Positions 44,649 to 54,373 of a stretch of 64,000 nt of DNA are shown here, piece after piece. The DNA comes from Methanobrevibacter thaueri. GTDB taxonomy: Archaea > Methanobacteriota > Methanobacteria > Methanobacteriales > Methanobacteriaceae. The stretch covers positions 1-64,000 of the forward strand of contig NZ_MZGS01000024.1 in the NCBI RefSeq assembly GCF_003111625.1. Direction: 5' to 3'. Below the pieces are notes generated by a model, which was given only the letters and a program-made list of their open reading frames with translations, did no database searches and had not been told where the DNA came from. A program made the position numbers and the translations under genes. Numbering within the stretch: the first letter of the stretch is position 1; each line of letters begins with the position of its first letter.

Positions 44649-45019
44649 TGGACGTTGATAAAGAATACTTCTCAAACATTACAACAAGAGAAAGAGCGAT
44701 TTTCGAAGGCGCTATCAGTATGGGAGCCCTGTTCCATCAGTTTGTAGGAACACCTGTCAACAAGGACACCAAAAAAAGTCTGGAGACAAGCATGGAGGAA
44801 TCCTTAAAACTGCAGCCTGCAATCGAGGATGTTGAAGTTGAAATCAGATTCGACAAGCTCGAGGAGTCAATGACCGAATTTGACTACACATCCCTTACAG
44901 GAGACATGCTGGACGTCAAAATCCATACAAAAGTAGAAAACGTTAAAGCAATAATACGCATTGAATTCATAGAAGAATTAAACTATCCGTTGATGTATGT
45001 TGAAAAAATAGAAGATTAA
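44648..45019 (+). CDS. mptD: Dihydroneopterin aldolase, archaeal MptD type
   Basis: MptD cleaves 7,8-dihydroneopterin to 6-hydroxymethyl-dihydropterin for methanopterin synthesis. The 123-residue protein matches the DUF372 family by size and by the segment [20 protein letters not shown], where the family has its conserved Glu and His. GGAGG precedes the ATG, which overlaps the sortase stop by one base. Why a pterin gene follows a sortase gene is unclear. It ends tail to tail with mfnA, sharing four bases. Confidence 0.78.
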   Translation: MDVDKEYFSNITTRERAIFEGAISMGALFHQFVGTPVNKDTKKSLETSMEESLKLQPAIEDVEVEIRFDKLEESMTEFDYTSLTGDMLDVKIHTKVENVKAIIRIEFIEELNYPLMYVEKIED

Positions 45020-46173
45020 AATATTTCTTTTAAATCTTCTAACAATTCTTCTAAATGATTTCTTTTTATATGATTCATCAGGACTACCCTAATGGACACA
45101 GGACATTTGGCGACTGAAACTTTCCAATTCAATTCTTCTAATTTTTGAGCCAAGACATTCGCATCCATATCAGGATGGTTAAAAGCTACAATGTTTAGTT
45201 CAGGCTCGCAAACAATCTCATAACCTATTTCTTTTAATCCTTCAGCGAAAAATGCAGTGTTATCCATTAATTCCTTAGCTATTTTTGAATAACCTTCCTT
45301 TCCAAAATATTTCATTATGGCATAGGTGGCAGCGGAAGACGCTCCTAAACGAGTTCCCACAATTGTTGACTGAGTTTTAACGGTCAAATATGGTGAATCG
45401 ACAGCCATAACATCCAAATATTCTTCACATCTAAAGATTATTCCTCCAGCAGGAATTGGGGCAAGACCCATCTTGTGTGGATCGACGGTTATGGAACAAA
45501 CACCCTCAAGTGAAAAATCAAAAACTGGCAAGTCATACCCGATTCTTTTCAGGAAAGGGATTGAAAACCCGCCAAATGCTGCATCCACATGGAAATAGAT
45601 ATTGTTTTCATGAGCTATTTTTGAAATGTCCTCAATAGGGTCGATTAATCCCAACTCAGTTGTTCCCGCAATCGCAACAATAGCCACTGTCTTATCGGAT
45701 ATCGCTTCCCTTACGGATTCGACATCAATTTTATAATTGTCATCCAATTTGGCCTCAACAATCCTTAGATTCAACATGTCTGCAGCTTTCTTGAATGAAA
45801 AATGTGCGGAATCCGGGATGATGATTTCACCATCAACGATTCCCTTATATTTTCTGGCATGATTTCTTGCGGCGCGTATCGCCATGAGATTGGCTTCAGT
45901 TCCACCGGTCACGATATTACCATAGGCTTTATCCAAGGACAACATTTCTCCAATAGACTGTATGACCTTCTCTTCAATGAGTTTGGTTCCTTTAAAAAGT
46001 CCCGGATCTCCCAGATTAGTGTCCAGAAATTTACAGTAGACTTCCTTTGCAAACGGATGTGCCTCTGTACACATTGACCCCAGGATTCTACCGTTGGCAT
46101 AATCATGGTCCAATCTGTGAAGTTCCTCCAACTCCCTAAGGATATCTGCTTTATCTATTGGTTTATCGTCCAT
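45016..46173 (-). CDS. mfnA: L-tyrosine decarboxylase (methanofuran biosynthesis)
   Basis: MfnA makes tyramine for methanofuran, and in some archaea also beta-alanine from aspartate. The PLP-dependent group II decarboxylase carries its lysine in [15 protein letters not shown], and HVDAAFGG and [11 protein letters not shown] nearby bind PLP. It has about 385 residues. I prefer the ATG at 46173 (AGGT spaced correctly) over the TTG at 46188. The convergent mptD gene is for another C1 carrier, methanopterin, so two C1-cofactor genes meet here. Confidence 0.92.
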   Translation of the reverse strand: MDDKPIDKADILRELEELHRLDHDYANGRILGSMCTEAHPFAKEVYCKFLDTNLGDPGLFKGTKLIEEKVIQSIGEMLSLDKAYGNIVTGGTEANLMAIRAARNHARKYKGIVDGEIIIPDSAHFSFKKAADMLNLRIVEAKLDDNYKIDVESVREAISDKTVAIVAIAGTTELGLIDPIEDISKIAHENNIYFHVDAAFGGFSIPFLKRIGYDLPVFDFSLEGVCSITVDPHKMGLAPIPAGGIIFRCEEYLDVMAVDSPYLTVKTQSTIVGTRLGASSAATYAIMKYFGKEGYSKIAKELMDNTAFFAEGLKEIGYEIVCEPELNIVAFNHPDMDANVLAQKLEELNWKVSVAKCPVSIRVVLMNHIKRNHLEELLEDLKEIF

Positions 46174-46221
46174 AAAGTAACCTATCAAAAATAATTAAAA
46201 TAAAAATAAAAAATTAAAAAA

Positions 46222-46240
46222 AGAATAAAAAGATTATTCT
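46222..46240 (-). terminator. Hairpin over the ppsA stop
   Basis: Seven-base arms AGAATAA and TTATTCT with loop TCTTT (minus strand). The TAA stop is the end of the left arm. Seven T follow at once. Confidence 0.7.
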
Positions 46241-48510
46241 AGACGTTTACGGGCAGCGTCAAGAATAATTTTTTGTTCAGCACGAGCAACTGTTTTTCTC
46301 ACATCAGCAATAGCATCAGTATTTGATGATACACTTGTGATTCCGAATTCAACAAGTTTTTCAACAATGTGAGGTACACTACCTGCTTGACCGCAGATAC
46401 TACATTTGACACCTGCTTCTGCACATTTTCTGATTGTTCTTTCAATCAGTTTCATTACTGCAGGGTGTTCTTCTGAGTAGTGTTTTGCCACAAACTCGTT
46501 GTTTCTATCAACTGCAAGAGTGTATTGGGTCAAGTCGTTGGTTCCTAAACTTACAAAGTCGATACCAACTTTAATGTATTCATCAATCATTATTGCAGCT
46601 GCTGGGATTTCAACCATCATACCGAATTCAACATCCTTGTGAGGTTCAAATCCAACTTCGGAACAGAGTGCTTTTGCTTGTTTGAGCTCTTCTGGACTTT
46701 GTGATAATGGAATCATGATTCCAATGTTTGTGTATCCTTTTTCGTGTAATTTCTTAATAGCTTTGAATTCACATTTAAGGATTTCAGGTTGATCGAGCTC
46801 TCTTCTGATACCTCTCCAACCGAGCATTGGGTTGTGTTCCCTAGGTTCGTTTTCTCCACCTTCCAATGTGATGAATTCATCTGTTGGAGCATCCAAGGTT
46901 CTGTACCAGACAGGTCTTGGATAGAATGCGTCAGCCACAATTTGGACATTGTCTGCAATTGTGTCGATTAGTTCGTCTTCGTTTCCGTCAGCAATGAATT
47001 TACCTGGGTGAATACCTGAGGTTAACATTAAGTGTTCGGTTCTTAAAAGTCCAACACCATCAGCGCCGGTTGCTGCTGCTTTTTCAGCTGCTTCAGGCAT
47101 ACTTACATTAGCTTTAACTTCAGTTACGGTTATGATTGGAGCTGCTTCAACGGATCCTGCAGCAACAGGTGCTTCCTCTTTGGTTTGTGAGATTCCTTCG
47201 AATACTAATCCTTTTTTACCGTCTAGGGTAACTCCGGAATTTTCTACCAAAGTGGTTGTAGCGTCACCGGTTCCTACAACACAAGGAATTCCAAGTTCTC
47301 TTGAAATAATTGAAGCGTGACAGGTTACTCCACCCTCATCGGTTACGATACCGCTTGCTCTTCTCATAGCAGGTACCATATCAGGAGTGGTCATTGTAGT
47401 AACCATTATGTCTCCGTCTTTAATCTTATCTAATTCGTCAATGTCTAGAACGATTTTGACTGTTCCTGCAGCCATTCCAGGACTTGCTCCGAGACCTCTA
47501 ACAAGAACATCACCTAAATCTGAGGATGCGTCATCAGCTGCCTCTTCAGCTCCACCTAAAGTGGTGATTGGTCTAGCTTGCAATAAGAATAGCATGTCTT
47601 TTTCAAATGCCCATTCGGTATCCATAGGTTCGCCGTAATGAGCTTGAACTGTTTTACCCATTTCAGTTAATTGAATGAGTTCATCATCAGACAATACTCT
47701 TTCTTTCCTTTTATCTTCAGGAACTTCGATTTTTACACTTGTACCATCTTCATCATTAGTGTACATTACTTTCTTGTCACTGATTGTGACATTGACTATT
47801 TCATTGTTCCTCTTATCAACTTGATAGTTATCAGGGGTTACATCTCCGGAAACTACAGCTTCACCAAGACCCCATGATCCTTCAATCAATGCGATTTCTT
47901 CACCAGTTGAAGGGTTTACTGTAAACATTACTCCTGCCTTGTCAGCAAATGCCATTTTTTGAACAACTACAGCGATATAAACTTTAGAATGTTCGAAGTT
48001 GTTTTCCTCCCTGTAGAAAATTGCTCTTGCTTCGAAAAGTGATGCCCAACATTTCCTAATGAATTCAATTACTTCTTCATCACCTGATACGTGCAAGAAA
48101 GTATCTTGTTGGCCTGCAAATGAAGCTTCAGGCAAGTCTTCAGCTGTAGCGGATGATCTGATTGCTACATCAGTATCCTCTTCGCCAACCCTTTGGCAAA
48201 GTTCGTTATAATATTCACGGATGTACATGACCAAATCATCAGGAATAGGAGATTCCACAATGATTTTTTTAATTTCTTCAGCGGCAGCTTGAAGAGCTTT
48301 GGTATCATTAATGTCAGTTTCTTCAAGAATGCTCATAACCTTATCATTAATTCCAGCCTCATCCATGAAGTATTCATAAGCTTGTGCAGTTACTACAAAA
48401 CCTGGCGGTACTGGAATGCCTGCTTGTGTTAATTCACCTAAATTAGCACCTTTTCCACCTGCAATTCCAATATCGTCCTTACTTAATTCCTCAAATTTTT
48501 TAACATACAT
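46234..48510 (-). CDS. ppsA: Phosphoenolpyruvate synthase
   Basis: PpsA converts pyruvate and ATP to phosphoenolpyruvate, AMP and phosphate, the start of gluconeogenesis in methanogens. The 758-residue protein has the N-terminal ATP-binding domain (GGKGANLGEL, RSSATAEDLPEASFAGQQ), the swivelling phosphohistidine domain with catalytic His in GGVTCHASII, and the C-terminal PEP barrel with FGMMVEIPAA and CGQAGS. AAGAGGT precedes the ATG. It stands alone with a hairpin at the stop. Confidence 0.96.
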   Translation of the reverse strand: MYVKKFEELSKDDIGIAGGKGANLGELTQAGIPVPPGFVVTAQAYEYFMDEAGINDKVMSILEETDINDTKALQAAAEEIKKIIVESPIPDDLVMYIREYYNELCQRVGEEDTDVAIRSSATAEDLPEASFAGQQDTFLHVSGDEEVIEFIRKCWASLFEARAIFYREENNFEHSKVYIAVVVQKMAFADKAGVMFTVNPSTGEEIALIEGSWGLGEAVVSGDVTPDNYQVDKRNNEIVNVTISDKKVMYTNDEDGTSVKIEVPEDKRKERVLSDDELIQLTEMGKTVQAHYGEPMDTEWAFEKDMLFLLQARPITTLGGAEEAADDASSDLGDVLVRGLGASPGMAAGTVKIVLDIDELDKIKDGDIMVTTMTTPDMVPAMRRASGIVTDEGGVTCHASIISRELGIPCVVGTGDATTTLVENSGVTLDGKKGLVFEGISQTKEEAPVAAGSVEAAPIITVTEVKANVSMPEAAEKAAATGADGVGLLRTEHLMLTSGIHPGKFIADGNEDELIDTIADNVQIVADAFYPRPVWYRTLDAPTDEFITLEGGENEPREHNPMLGWRGIRRELDQPEILKCEFKAIKKLHEKGYTNIGIMIPLSQSPEELKQAKALCSEVGFEPHKDVEFGMMVEIPAAAIMIDEYIKVGIDFVSLGTNDLTQYTLAVDRNNEFVAKHYSEEHPAVMKLIERTIRKCAEAGVKCSICGQAGSVPHIVEKLVEFGITSVSSNTDAIADVRKTVARAEQKIILDAARKRLE

Positions 48511-48672
48511 GAGATTGACCTCTTGAATTGAAAATATCTTACATTGACAAATAAAAATAATTAGCCAATATTATATTTTATTTTATTTTTTAATGTTTAA
48601 ATATTTAATGAAAAAAGTTATAAAAAAAAGTGGATTAAAAATTAGTAAAAATAAAAAAAGAGTAAAAAGAAT

Positions 48673-48695
48673 AATTAAATAGGGTCTATTTAATT
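48673..48695 (-). terminator. Hairpin over the L10e stop
   Basis: Perfect 10-bp arms AATTAAATAG and CTATTTAATT with a 3-base loop. The left arm ends in the TAG stop. T-rich runs (five, seven and five T) follow on the minus strand. Confidence 0.75.
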
Positions 48696-49168
48696 AATTC
48701 TGCGCCTTTGTCGACTACGATTTTACATGGAACTGGCATTTTCATGCCTGCTCTTTTGAGTGCGACTTTAGCTTCTTCAAAGTTTTTAGCATTACAGTCG
48801 ATGGTAATGATCCTTTGATTCTTTTTAACAATAGCTTCAACTGAGATAGGTTTACCGAAAGCGTTTCTCATACCACTTTGTACCCTATCCGCACCTGCAC
48901 CGGTTGCCATTGGGTTTTCCCTTACGATTTGGTGAGGGTAAACTCTTAATTTTAAGTGGTAACCCATTCTTCCTGCAGCCCTTTGCATTAATCTGTTAGA
49001 AGCAACCCTAGCAGCTTCTAAAGAGTTGTGTCTAATTTGAGCAGGTTTTTTAACAGCTAAACTTAATGAAACTGGGAATTCTTCCCTTAAGTTACCCATA
49101 TCGTATTGTACGATTCTTGAATTTGGGTTTTTTCTAATGTATTCTTTTCTTGTATAAGCACGAACCAT
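48686..49168 (-). CDS. rpl10e: Large-subunit ribosomal protein L10e (uL16 family)
   Basis: The 160-residue protein sits by the peptidyl-transferase centre and organises A-site tRNA binding. [12 protein letters not shown]-like start, [33 protein letters not shown] and the [16 protein letters not shown] loop are archaeal L10e marks. GGAGGAA precedes the ATG. It is a single-gene unit ending at a strong hairpin. Confidence 0.95.
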   Translation of the reverse strand: MVRAYTRKEYIRKNPNSRIVQYDMGNLREEFPVSLSLAVKKPAQIRHNSLEAARVASNRLMQRAAGRMGYHLKLRVYPHQIVRENPMATGAGADRVQSGMRNAFGKPISVEAIVKKNQRIITIDCNAKNFEEAKVALKRAGMKMPVPCKIVVDKGAELIK

Positions 49169-49369
49169 AATTATTCCTCCAAGTAAACATAATATGTTTT
49201 TAATTAAAAATAGCTAAAAATAGTGATTTTCCAACAATAGCTATATAATAAATTATATCGTAATATAATAGAATACTTAAATATATTGATTAAGTCATTA
49301 ATAAAGGTTACCATATTTTTGAGATTTTACCACAAAATTATTTTAGATGATAATAACATAATATATTTT

Positions 49370-49600
49370 ATGAAGATAAGTGGGGAAATTGTTTTCACAT
49401 ACAATGACGAAGAGAATGCAAGACTTGTATTCGATTCATTGGAAGTGGATAATGAAAACTATTTGGAATCTAATTTAAACGGAAAATCAATTAACTATAA
49501 TGTAACAAATGACAAGTTGGGTAGTTTTCTTGCAACTGTTGATGATCTAATCTCTTCAGAGATTGTTGTGGAAAAAATACTAAATAAAACAAAATCATAA
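49370..49600 (+). CDS. pcc1: KEOPS complex subunit Pcc1
   Basis: Pcc1 is the dimerising subunit of KEOPS, which with Kae1 makes the t6A modification of tRNA. The 76-residue product (ATG at 49370) has the family layout: a first strand MKISGEIVFTY, the NARLVFDSL helix, and a second helix FLATVDDLISSEIVV. The frame is open further upstream to 49286, but the extra 28 residues are not like Pcc1 and lack a ribosome site. Kae1 is not in the window. Confidence 0.75.
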   Translation: MKISGEIVFTYNDEENARLVFDSLEVDNENYLESNLNGKSINYNVTNDKLGSFLATVDDLISSEIVVEKILNKTKS

Positions 49601-49604
49601 AAAG

Positions 49605-49617
49605 TTTTATATAAATA
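49605..49617 (+). promoter_or_regulatory. TATA box of the B-box membrane protein gene
   Basis: TTTTATATAAATA, preceded by AAAAAG, lies about 65 bases before the ATG at 49677. It begins five bases after the pcc1 stop, so the two genes are separately transcribed. Confidence 0.5.
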
Positions 49618-49676
49618 AAAAAAACATATATAAAATCAATATATTTTATTAATAATTCGTTATGAGAGTGTAATTT

Positions 49677-50657
49677 ATGGAATGCTATTATCATCCTGAA
49701 AGAGACGGCACAGATCAATGTGCAATATGTGGAAAATCAATTTGTAAAGAATGTGGATTAGAAATTGCCGGTAAAATTTACTGTAAAGAATGTTTAGAAA
49801 AGATTGTAGGACTTGGAATTGACAACAAAGCTCAAAGCGAGCCTCAAGTTGCTGCCAACGAACCTGCCAGACTCAATAAACAACCGGTTGAGGAAAGCGT
49901 CTATCAACCTCAAGAAACAATTGAGCCTGTTCCTGAAATCAAACAGATCAGCGATGATTCCCCATATAACATTAAGGATACCACTTATTCTGCAGGCCCT
50001 GAATCCTCTTACATAAGTGAATCTGAAGTTGCACAACAAGTGCAAATAGAGCCTGAGCCACAAATTTCTCAAAACGAAATTCAACCTGAAACTATTCAAC
50101 AAGTTGATAATTCTCAAGATTTCATTTATCCTGACCACTCCTATGAACCAGAGCCAACCAGCGCAAGAGTGGAACTGGAAGACAAATATGAAAAATATCT
50201 AGATGATTTGTATTTCGATGAAGCGGAAGTTCCTTTAGACCAACAATTGGCAAAAGATGAAGAGGAATTCGGTTCATTAACCAGACGCCCATACGAACCT
50301 AGAGTTGAAGAAGACAATCTCAAGGAAAAAGCTAGAAAACCGGAAACCCCTGAAGAAATGGAAGCAAGAATTAGAGCTGAAATTTTAGCAGAAAAAGACG
50401 GTAAAAAAAGAAGAGGCGGCAAAAAGAAAAAAGAAAACATCCACAACTTAAATTATCAGGATGAAAAAGAGCCTATGGGCGTAGTAGATATTCTCTTAAC
50501 AATAATTTTGATTATTGTAATTTTAGTTGTTATTTACTACCTAATTTACATATTCGTATTACATTCAACCTATCCAACTTTCATTGATGCGATATATGCA
50601 CTTGGAAACCCACAGAATGTAATAAATAATATTTTAACCCCTCAACCTGAAATTTAA
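49677..50657 (+). CDS. B-box zinc-finger protein with C-terminal membrane span
   Basis: The 326-residue protein begins with a B-box-like zinc finger (residues 3-42: CYYHPERDGTDQCAICG, then CKECG and CKECL). A long, Pro-, Gln- and Glu-rich disordered stretch (50-250) and a single strong membrane span near 264-292 follow, with a short outside tail. Methanobacteriales encode several such finger-linker-span proteins of unknown role. A cytosolic sensor or scaffold anchored at the membrane is likely. The gene overlaps the convergent TmcAL-like gene by 24 bases. Confidence 0.7.
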   Translation: MECYYHPERDGTDQCAICGKSICKECGLEIAGKIYCKECLEKIVGLGIDNKAQSEPQVAANEPARLNKQPVEESVYQPQETIEPVPEIKQISDDSPYNIKDTTYSAGPESSYISESEVAQQVQIEPEPQISQNEIQPETIQQVDNSQDFIYPDHSYEPEPTSARVELEDKYEKYLDDLYFDEAEVPLDQQLAKDEEEFGSLTRRPYEPRVEEDNLKEKARKPETPEEMEARIRAEILAEKDGKKRRGGKKKKENIHNLNYQDEKEPMGVVDILLTIILIIVILVVIYYLIYIFVLHSTYPTFIDAIYALGNPQNVINNILTPQPEI

Positions 50658-51728
50658 AACATTTTCAGGTTTTATTTTTTCTTTAAATTTTTCTAAACTA
50701 TCCTTATTTTTATATGCCAATACTCTGATGTTTGACGGATACCTGTCAATATACTCAGAGATTACCTTTTTTGGAATGGGGTTTTCAAGAATGCTCAATA
50801 CCCTTTGGCGAAAATGAGATGAAAATCCTGGCAATATTGATTTTTCCAAAGTTTCCAAATCGTCATATGGTCCGTTATCAATTATGTTTTTGGCAATCTT
50901 TTCATTTAGCAGGTTCAGGGAGGCCAGTTCATCAAGGGAGAAGTTGTTGGCCGTGTTCAAAATCGATTCCACATCACGGATGCCATAGATAATTGAATCG
51001 TTGGCTATTTCCCTTTTAAGCACCTCTATTGTTTTTGCGGGCATCATGTCCATGACATTGTCAAAGTCATCCTTCTGAATGCTTTCCCGAATTAGGGTTC
51101 CGCTCACTCCCTCTATCCTCTCTACGAAGATAAACTTGCCTGTGTAGTCAAAGCCGATTTTGCTTAATGAATTTGAAAAGGAGGTTATGACGTAGTTGTC
51201 CTCTTCCAGCTTTCCCTCAAGCAGTGTCTCCTTTGCAGTCTTGTCGATTACCTTATATGGCTTTGATGCAACATGGTGCCCCATGTTTATCCTTTTCAGA
51301 ATCTCATCAATACCCTCCACCGGCTTATATCCCCTTGGAATGTAATCGGTGTTCAATGCCTGGAATGTCTTGCACAGGCACAATGAGTATTGGCCGGATC
51401 CCATTATTCCCATTGGAGGTCCTTCAACAACTATGTCGGCACCGACTGAAATTGCGATTTCCGCCCTTATTTCCCTCGGCAGTATATAGGGAATTCCCCT
51501 TCCACTTCGCTCAAACAATCCCGGCACAACAGCTACAAATAATGAGTCAGGAAACATGTCCTTTGCAGTCTTCAAGCAATGAAAATGACCATTATGCAAA
51601 GGATTGTATTCAGTGAAATCGGACACCAGAAGAGTGTCTGATGTGGTGTCGGAAATATTCACTTCAGCATCGCAATCACCATAGAATAACTTCATATCCC
51701 TTTTAAGAATATCGGAAACTTGAGACAT
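50634..51728 (-). CDS. TmcAL-like nucleotidyltransferase family protein
   Basis: The 364-residue protein starts with a HIGH-type adenylyl/cytidylyltransferase core: EYNPLHNGHFHCLKTAK binds nucleotide, and VSGTLIRESI recalls the downstream ISST-like motif. The layout, core plus C-terminal helical region, resembles TmcAL, the bacterial enzyme that makes ac4C on tRNA-Met from acetate and ATP. Its C terminus (about 250-340) has a helical section like helix-hairpin-helix repeats. Whether the archaeal protein modifies tRNA is unknown. It stands alone, divergent from pyrC. Confidence 0.68.
   Translation of the reverse strand: MSQVSDILKRDMKLFYGDCDAEVNISDTTSDTLLVSDFTEYNPLHNGHFHCLKTAKDMFPDSLFVAVVPGLFERSGRGIPYILPREIRAEIAISVGADIVVEGPPMGIMGSGQYSLCLCKTFQALNTDYIPRGYKPVEGIDEILKRINMGHHVASKPYKVIDKTAKETLLEGKLEEDNYVITSFSNSLSKIGFDYTGKFIFVERIEGVSGTLIRESIQKDDFDNVMDMMPAKTIEVLKREIANDSIIYGIRDVESILNTANNFSLDELASLNLLNEKIAKNIIDNGPYDDLETLEKSILPGFSSHFRQRVLSILENPIPKKVISEYIDRYPSNIRVLAYKNKDSLEKFKEKIKPENVLNFRLRG
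50644..50671. terminator. Hairpin inside a 24-base convergent gene overlap
   Basis: Nine-base arms AACCTGAAA and TTTCAGGTT with a 10-base loop that contains the TAA stop of the plus-strand gene. Six T follow within three bases on the plus strand. In the other direction the same bases code for the last residues of the TmcAL-like protein. Confidence 0.65.
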
Positions 51729-51819
51729 AATAAAAAATTTGTTTTTAAATTAAAAAAAACTTATGATTTAAAAATATGTAATGACAAATATCTAAACAGT
51801 AATTACTAGGAGATTAATC

Positions 51820-53076
51820 ATGGATTTAGTTTTGAAGAATTGTAAATTAGTCGATAAAAATGGGGAACACTTTATAAAAATCGAGGATGGGCAAATTACA
51901 GACATTTCCAAAAACCCATTAGAAGCATCACAAACAATTGATATAAAAAGCAATTACGTGCTTCCAGGTTTTATTGACCCCCACATACATTTCAGAGATC
52001 CAGGATTAACCCAAAAGGAAGATTTTAAAACAGGAAGCGAAGCTGCCGCAAACGGGGGTTTCACAACAGTCATTGACATGCCAAACACCCTACCAAAGAC
52101 AAACACCTACAATGCCCTCAAGGAAAAAATCAAGATAGCCAAAGGAAAGTCTGTGGTGAACTTTGAGCTTCAGGCAGGAACCAATTGCCTTGAGGAAATG
52201 GAAAGGATGATGGAACTTCGCCCAATCTCATTCAAGATCTTCATGGACCTGGAAAGTGATGAAAGCCTGGAGAAAATATTTCATGATTTATCCCTATTAA
52301 AGGAAAAGACAGCATATAACGGACTGGTGGCAACACATTGTGAGAAAAAATCAATTGTTGAGCGTGAGACAGCAAGACTAAAGGAGAAAAGTAAAAATGC
52401 TGCCATTGACTACACTTATGCCCGTCCGGCAGTTGCTGAAGACGAATCTGTCAGGCAGGCAATAGAACTTGCTAGGGCCAATGACTTACGTTTGCATATC
52501 TGCCATTTAAGCTCAAGGAAATCACTAAGTATGGCAAAAAGTGCAAGTAAAAGCATGCCTATAAGCTGGGAATTTACACCACATCATTTGTTGCTAGATA
52601 ATTCTTCGTACAATGTATATGAAACATTCATAAAAACTAATCCTCCATTAAGGGAAAAACAGGATTCAGTGAGAATCAGTGATTTGGATGAGACTTCAAT
52701 AATAGGAACCGACCATGCCCCACACACACTTGAGGACAAGACAAAAGGTACCTGGGCATCATCACCTGGAATACCAAACCTCGAAACAGTGGTTCCTTTG
52801 CTCCTTACTGAAGTGAACAGGGGAAACATTGACTTGAAAATAATCCCAAAAATCTTAAGCCAAAATGCCGCAAAAGTCTATGGATTGGAAAATAAGGGTG
52901 AAATCGCAATAGGAAAAGATGCCGATTTAACAGTCATCGATCTAAAACAAGAGGGCAAATTCAATATTGAAGAATTCAAAACAAAAGCGGAATACTCACC
53001 ATTTGACGGATGGGAATATCAAGGACTACCTGTAATGACAATAGTCAACGGAAAAATAGTAATGGATAAAATCTAA
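51820..53076 (+). CDS. pyrC: Dihydroorotase
   Basis: The amidohydrolase closes carbamoyl-aspartate to dihydroorotate in pyrimidine synthesis. The metal site starts with DPHIHFRDPG near 57-66. ATHCEKKS and HICHLSS hold later His ligands, and GTDHAPHT the last Asp. It has 418 residues, like class I dihydroorotases. AGGAGAT precedes the ATG. No other pyr gene is close. Confidence 0.93.
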   Translation: MDLVLKNCKLVDKNGEHFIKIEDGQITDISKNPLEASQTIDIKSNYVLPGFIDPHIHFRDPGLTQKEDFKTGSEAAANGGFTTVIDMPNTLPKTNTYNALKEKIKIAKGKSVVNFELQAGTNCLEEMERMMELRPISFKIFMDLESDESLEKIFHDLSLLKEKTAYNGLVATHCEKKSIVERETARLKEKSKNAAIDYTYARPAVAEDESVRQAIELARANDLRLHICHLSSRKSLSMAKSASKSMPISWEFTPHHLLLDNSSYNVYETFIKTNPPLREKQDSVRISDLDETSIIGTDHAPHTLEDKTKGTWASSPGIPNLETVVPLLLTEVNRGNIDLKIIPKILSQNAAKVYGLENKGEIAIGKDADLTVIDLKQEGKFNIEEFKTKAEYSPFDGWEYQGLPVMTIVNGKIVMDKI

Positions 53077-53102
53077 CTAATTTTTAAAAAAAAATAATAA
53101 AT

Positions 53103-53125
53103 AAATAGGTTTTATCAACCTATTT
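53103..53125 (-). terminator. Hairpin over the mvhB stop, end of the mvh operon
   Basis: Nine-base arms AAATAGGTT and AACCTATTT with a 5-base loop. The TAG stop is in the left arm of the minus-strand hairpin. A run of nine T lies about ten bases later. Confidence 0.75.
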
Positions 53126-54355
53126 ATAACATAAAGCGTCTTCTGGACATGCTTCCATACATTGACCACATAAAGTACAGAATCCTGCAATTGGTAATTT
53201 AGGATTGTCTGATTTGTGGAGCATATCGTATGGACATGCTTCGATACAGTCACCACATTGGTCACATTTGGATGGGTTGAATGAAATTCTGTCTCTTGTG
53301 ACAGATTCGCCATCAATTGTTAACTCATATTGTTCTACTTTTAAAGCGTCGTTGGAACACATTGAAGCACAAGCTCCACATCTGATACAACTTGTGAATG
53401 ATGGTTCTCCACCAACTTCTTCTAAAGCAGGGCATAACATACCGGTTTTGGTAACTACGCGAATTGCTTCTGTAGGGCATTTGTTAGCACATGCACCAAT
53501 GAAGTCACATTTTTCAACATCACGGCCAATACCTTCAGCGTCGACAGGTGCACCTTCACCCCATTCAACATTAATTTCTAATGCGTCAACAGGACAAAGT
53601 TTTACACATAAACCACATGCTGCACAGACACTAGGAATAGCAACTGTTAAAGTAGCACTGTTTGCTGAAATGAAGTCTCCAGGACATGCTTCTACACAAG
53701 TATTACATCCAATACATTTTGCTGAATCGAAAGTGAATGATTCAATTTCTTTAGTACGTTTAACTGGTACTTTTTCAGCAATGTAAATTGCATTCCATGG
53801 ACAGGTTTGTGAACATAATCCGCATCTGATACAATCGTCACTTACGGTAACAGGGCTTCCTACTTCATCAAGAGTAATTGCGTTTACAGGACAAGGTTCT
53901 ACACAAGTTCCACATCCAACACAATCTTTGATGTAAACAGGACCTTTACCTTTAAGATCAAGTTCGTATTCTGCAGGTTCAACTACACCTGGAATACCGA
54001 TTACATCAACTGGGCAAATGTCAACACATTTTTGACACATTACACAGAAACCTTCAACTTCTTTTAATTTTTCACCAGTGACTTTAAGAGTTTCTTGTGG
54101 ACATACTTCTTCACATTTACCACATTGGTCACATAATACTGAGTTGAATACTAATCTTGCTTGTTCAATACCTTCAGCAATTTCGAACATTTCAACTTTT
54201 AATGCACCTTGTGGACAAGCGTCAGCACATTTTGGTTCTTCACCACAAGTGTCACAGTGAATAATAGCATTAGGTGTTACATCAATAGCTGAGGTAGGGC
54301 AAGTACCTTCACAAGCACCACATTTAATACAGCCATCTTCGTTAAATACAATCAT
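53120..54355 (-). CDS. mvhB: Polyferredoxin MvhB
   Basis: MvhB is the polyferredoxin coded with the F420-non-reducing hydrogenase. I count 12 cysteine motifs of the ferredoxin type in 411 residues, in keeping with 12 [4Fe-4S] clusters. Most are CxxCxxCxxxCP. The second has a longer gap (CDTCGEEPKCADACP), and the ninth is CDFIGACANKCP, with one Cys missing at its usual place. It is the last gene of mvhDGAB. AGGGGG precedes the ATG. It may pass electrons to formylmethanofuran dehydrogenase or other acceptors. Confidence 0.94.
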   Translation of the reverse strand: MIVFNEDGCIKCGACEGTCPTSAIDVTPNAIIHCDTCGEEPKCADACPQGALKVEMFEIAEGIEQARLVFNSVLCDQCGKCEEVCPQETLKVTGEKLKEVEGFCVMCQKCVDICPVDVIGIPGVVEPAEYELDLKGKGPVYIKDCVGCGTCVEPCPVNAITLDEVGSPVTVSDDCIRCGLCSQTCPWNAIYIAEKVPVKRTKEIESFTFDSAKCIGCNTCVEACPGDFISANSATLTVAIPSVCAACGLCVKLCPVDALEINVEWGEGAPVDAEGIGRDVEKCDFIGACANKCPTEAIRVVTKTGMLCPALEEVGGEPSFTSCIRCGACASMCSNDALKVEQYELTIDGESVTRDRISFNPSKCDQCGDCIEACPYDMLHKSDNPKLPIAGFCTLCGQCMEACPEDALCYK

Positions 54356-54373
54356 TTATAAACCCCCTTAAAG

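Noticed and set aside
49286-49369. N-terminal extension of Pcc1
   Set aside because: The first 28 residues are not like Pcc1 and there is no ribosome site. The ATG at 49370 gives the normal length.
53120-54355. Tandem repeats of MvhB as a recent repeat expansion or assembly error
   Set aside because: Twelve ferredoxin motifs in about 410 residues is the normal MvhB layout and the copies have diverged.
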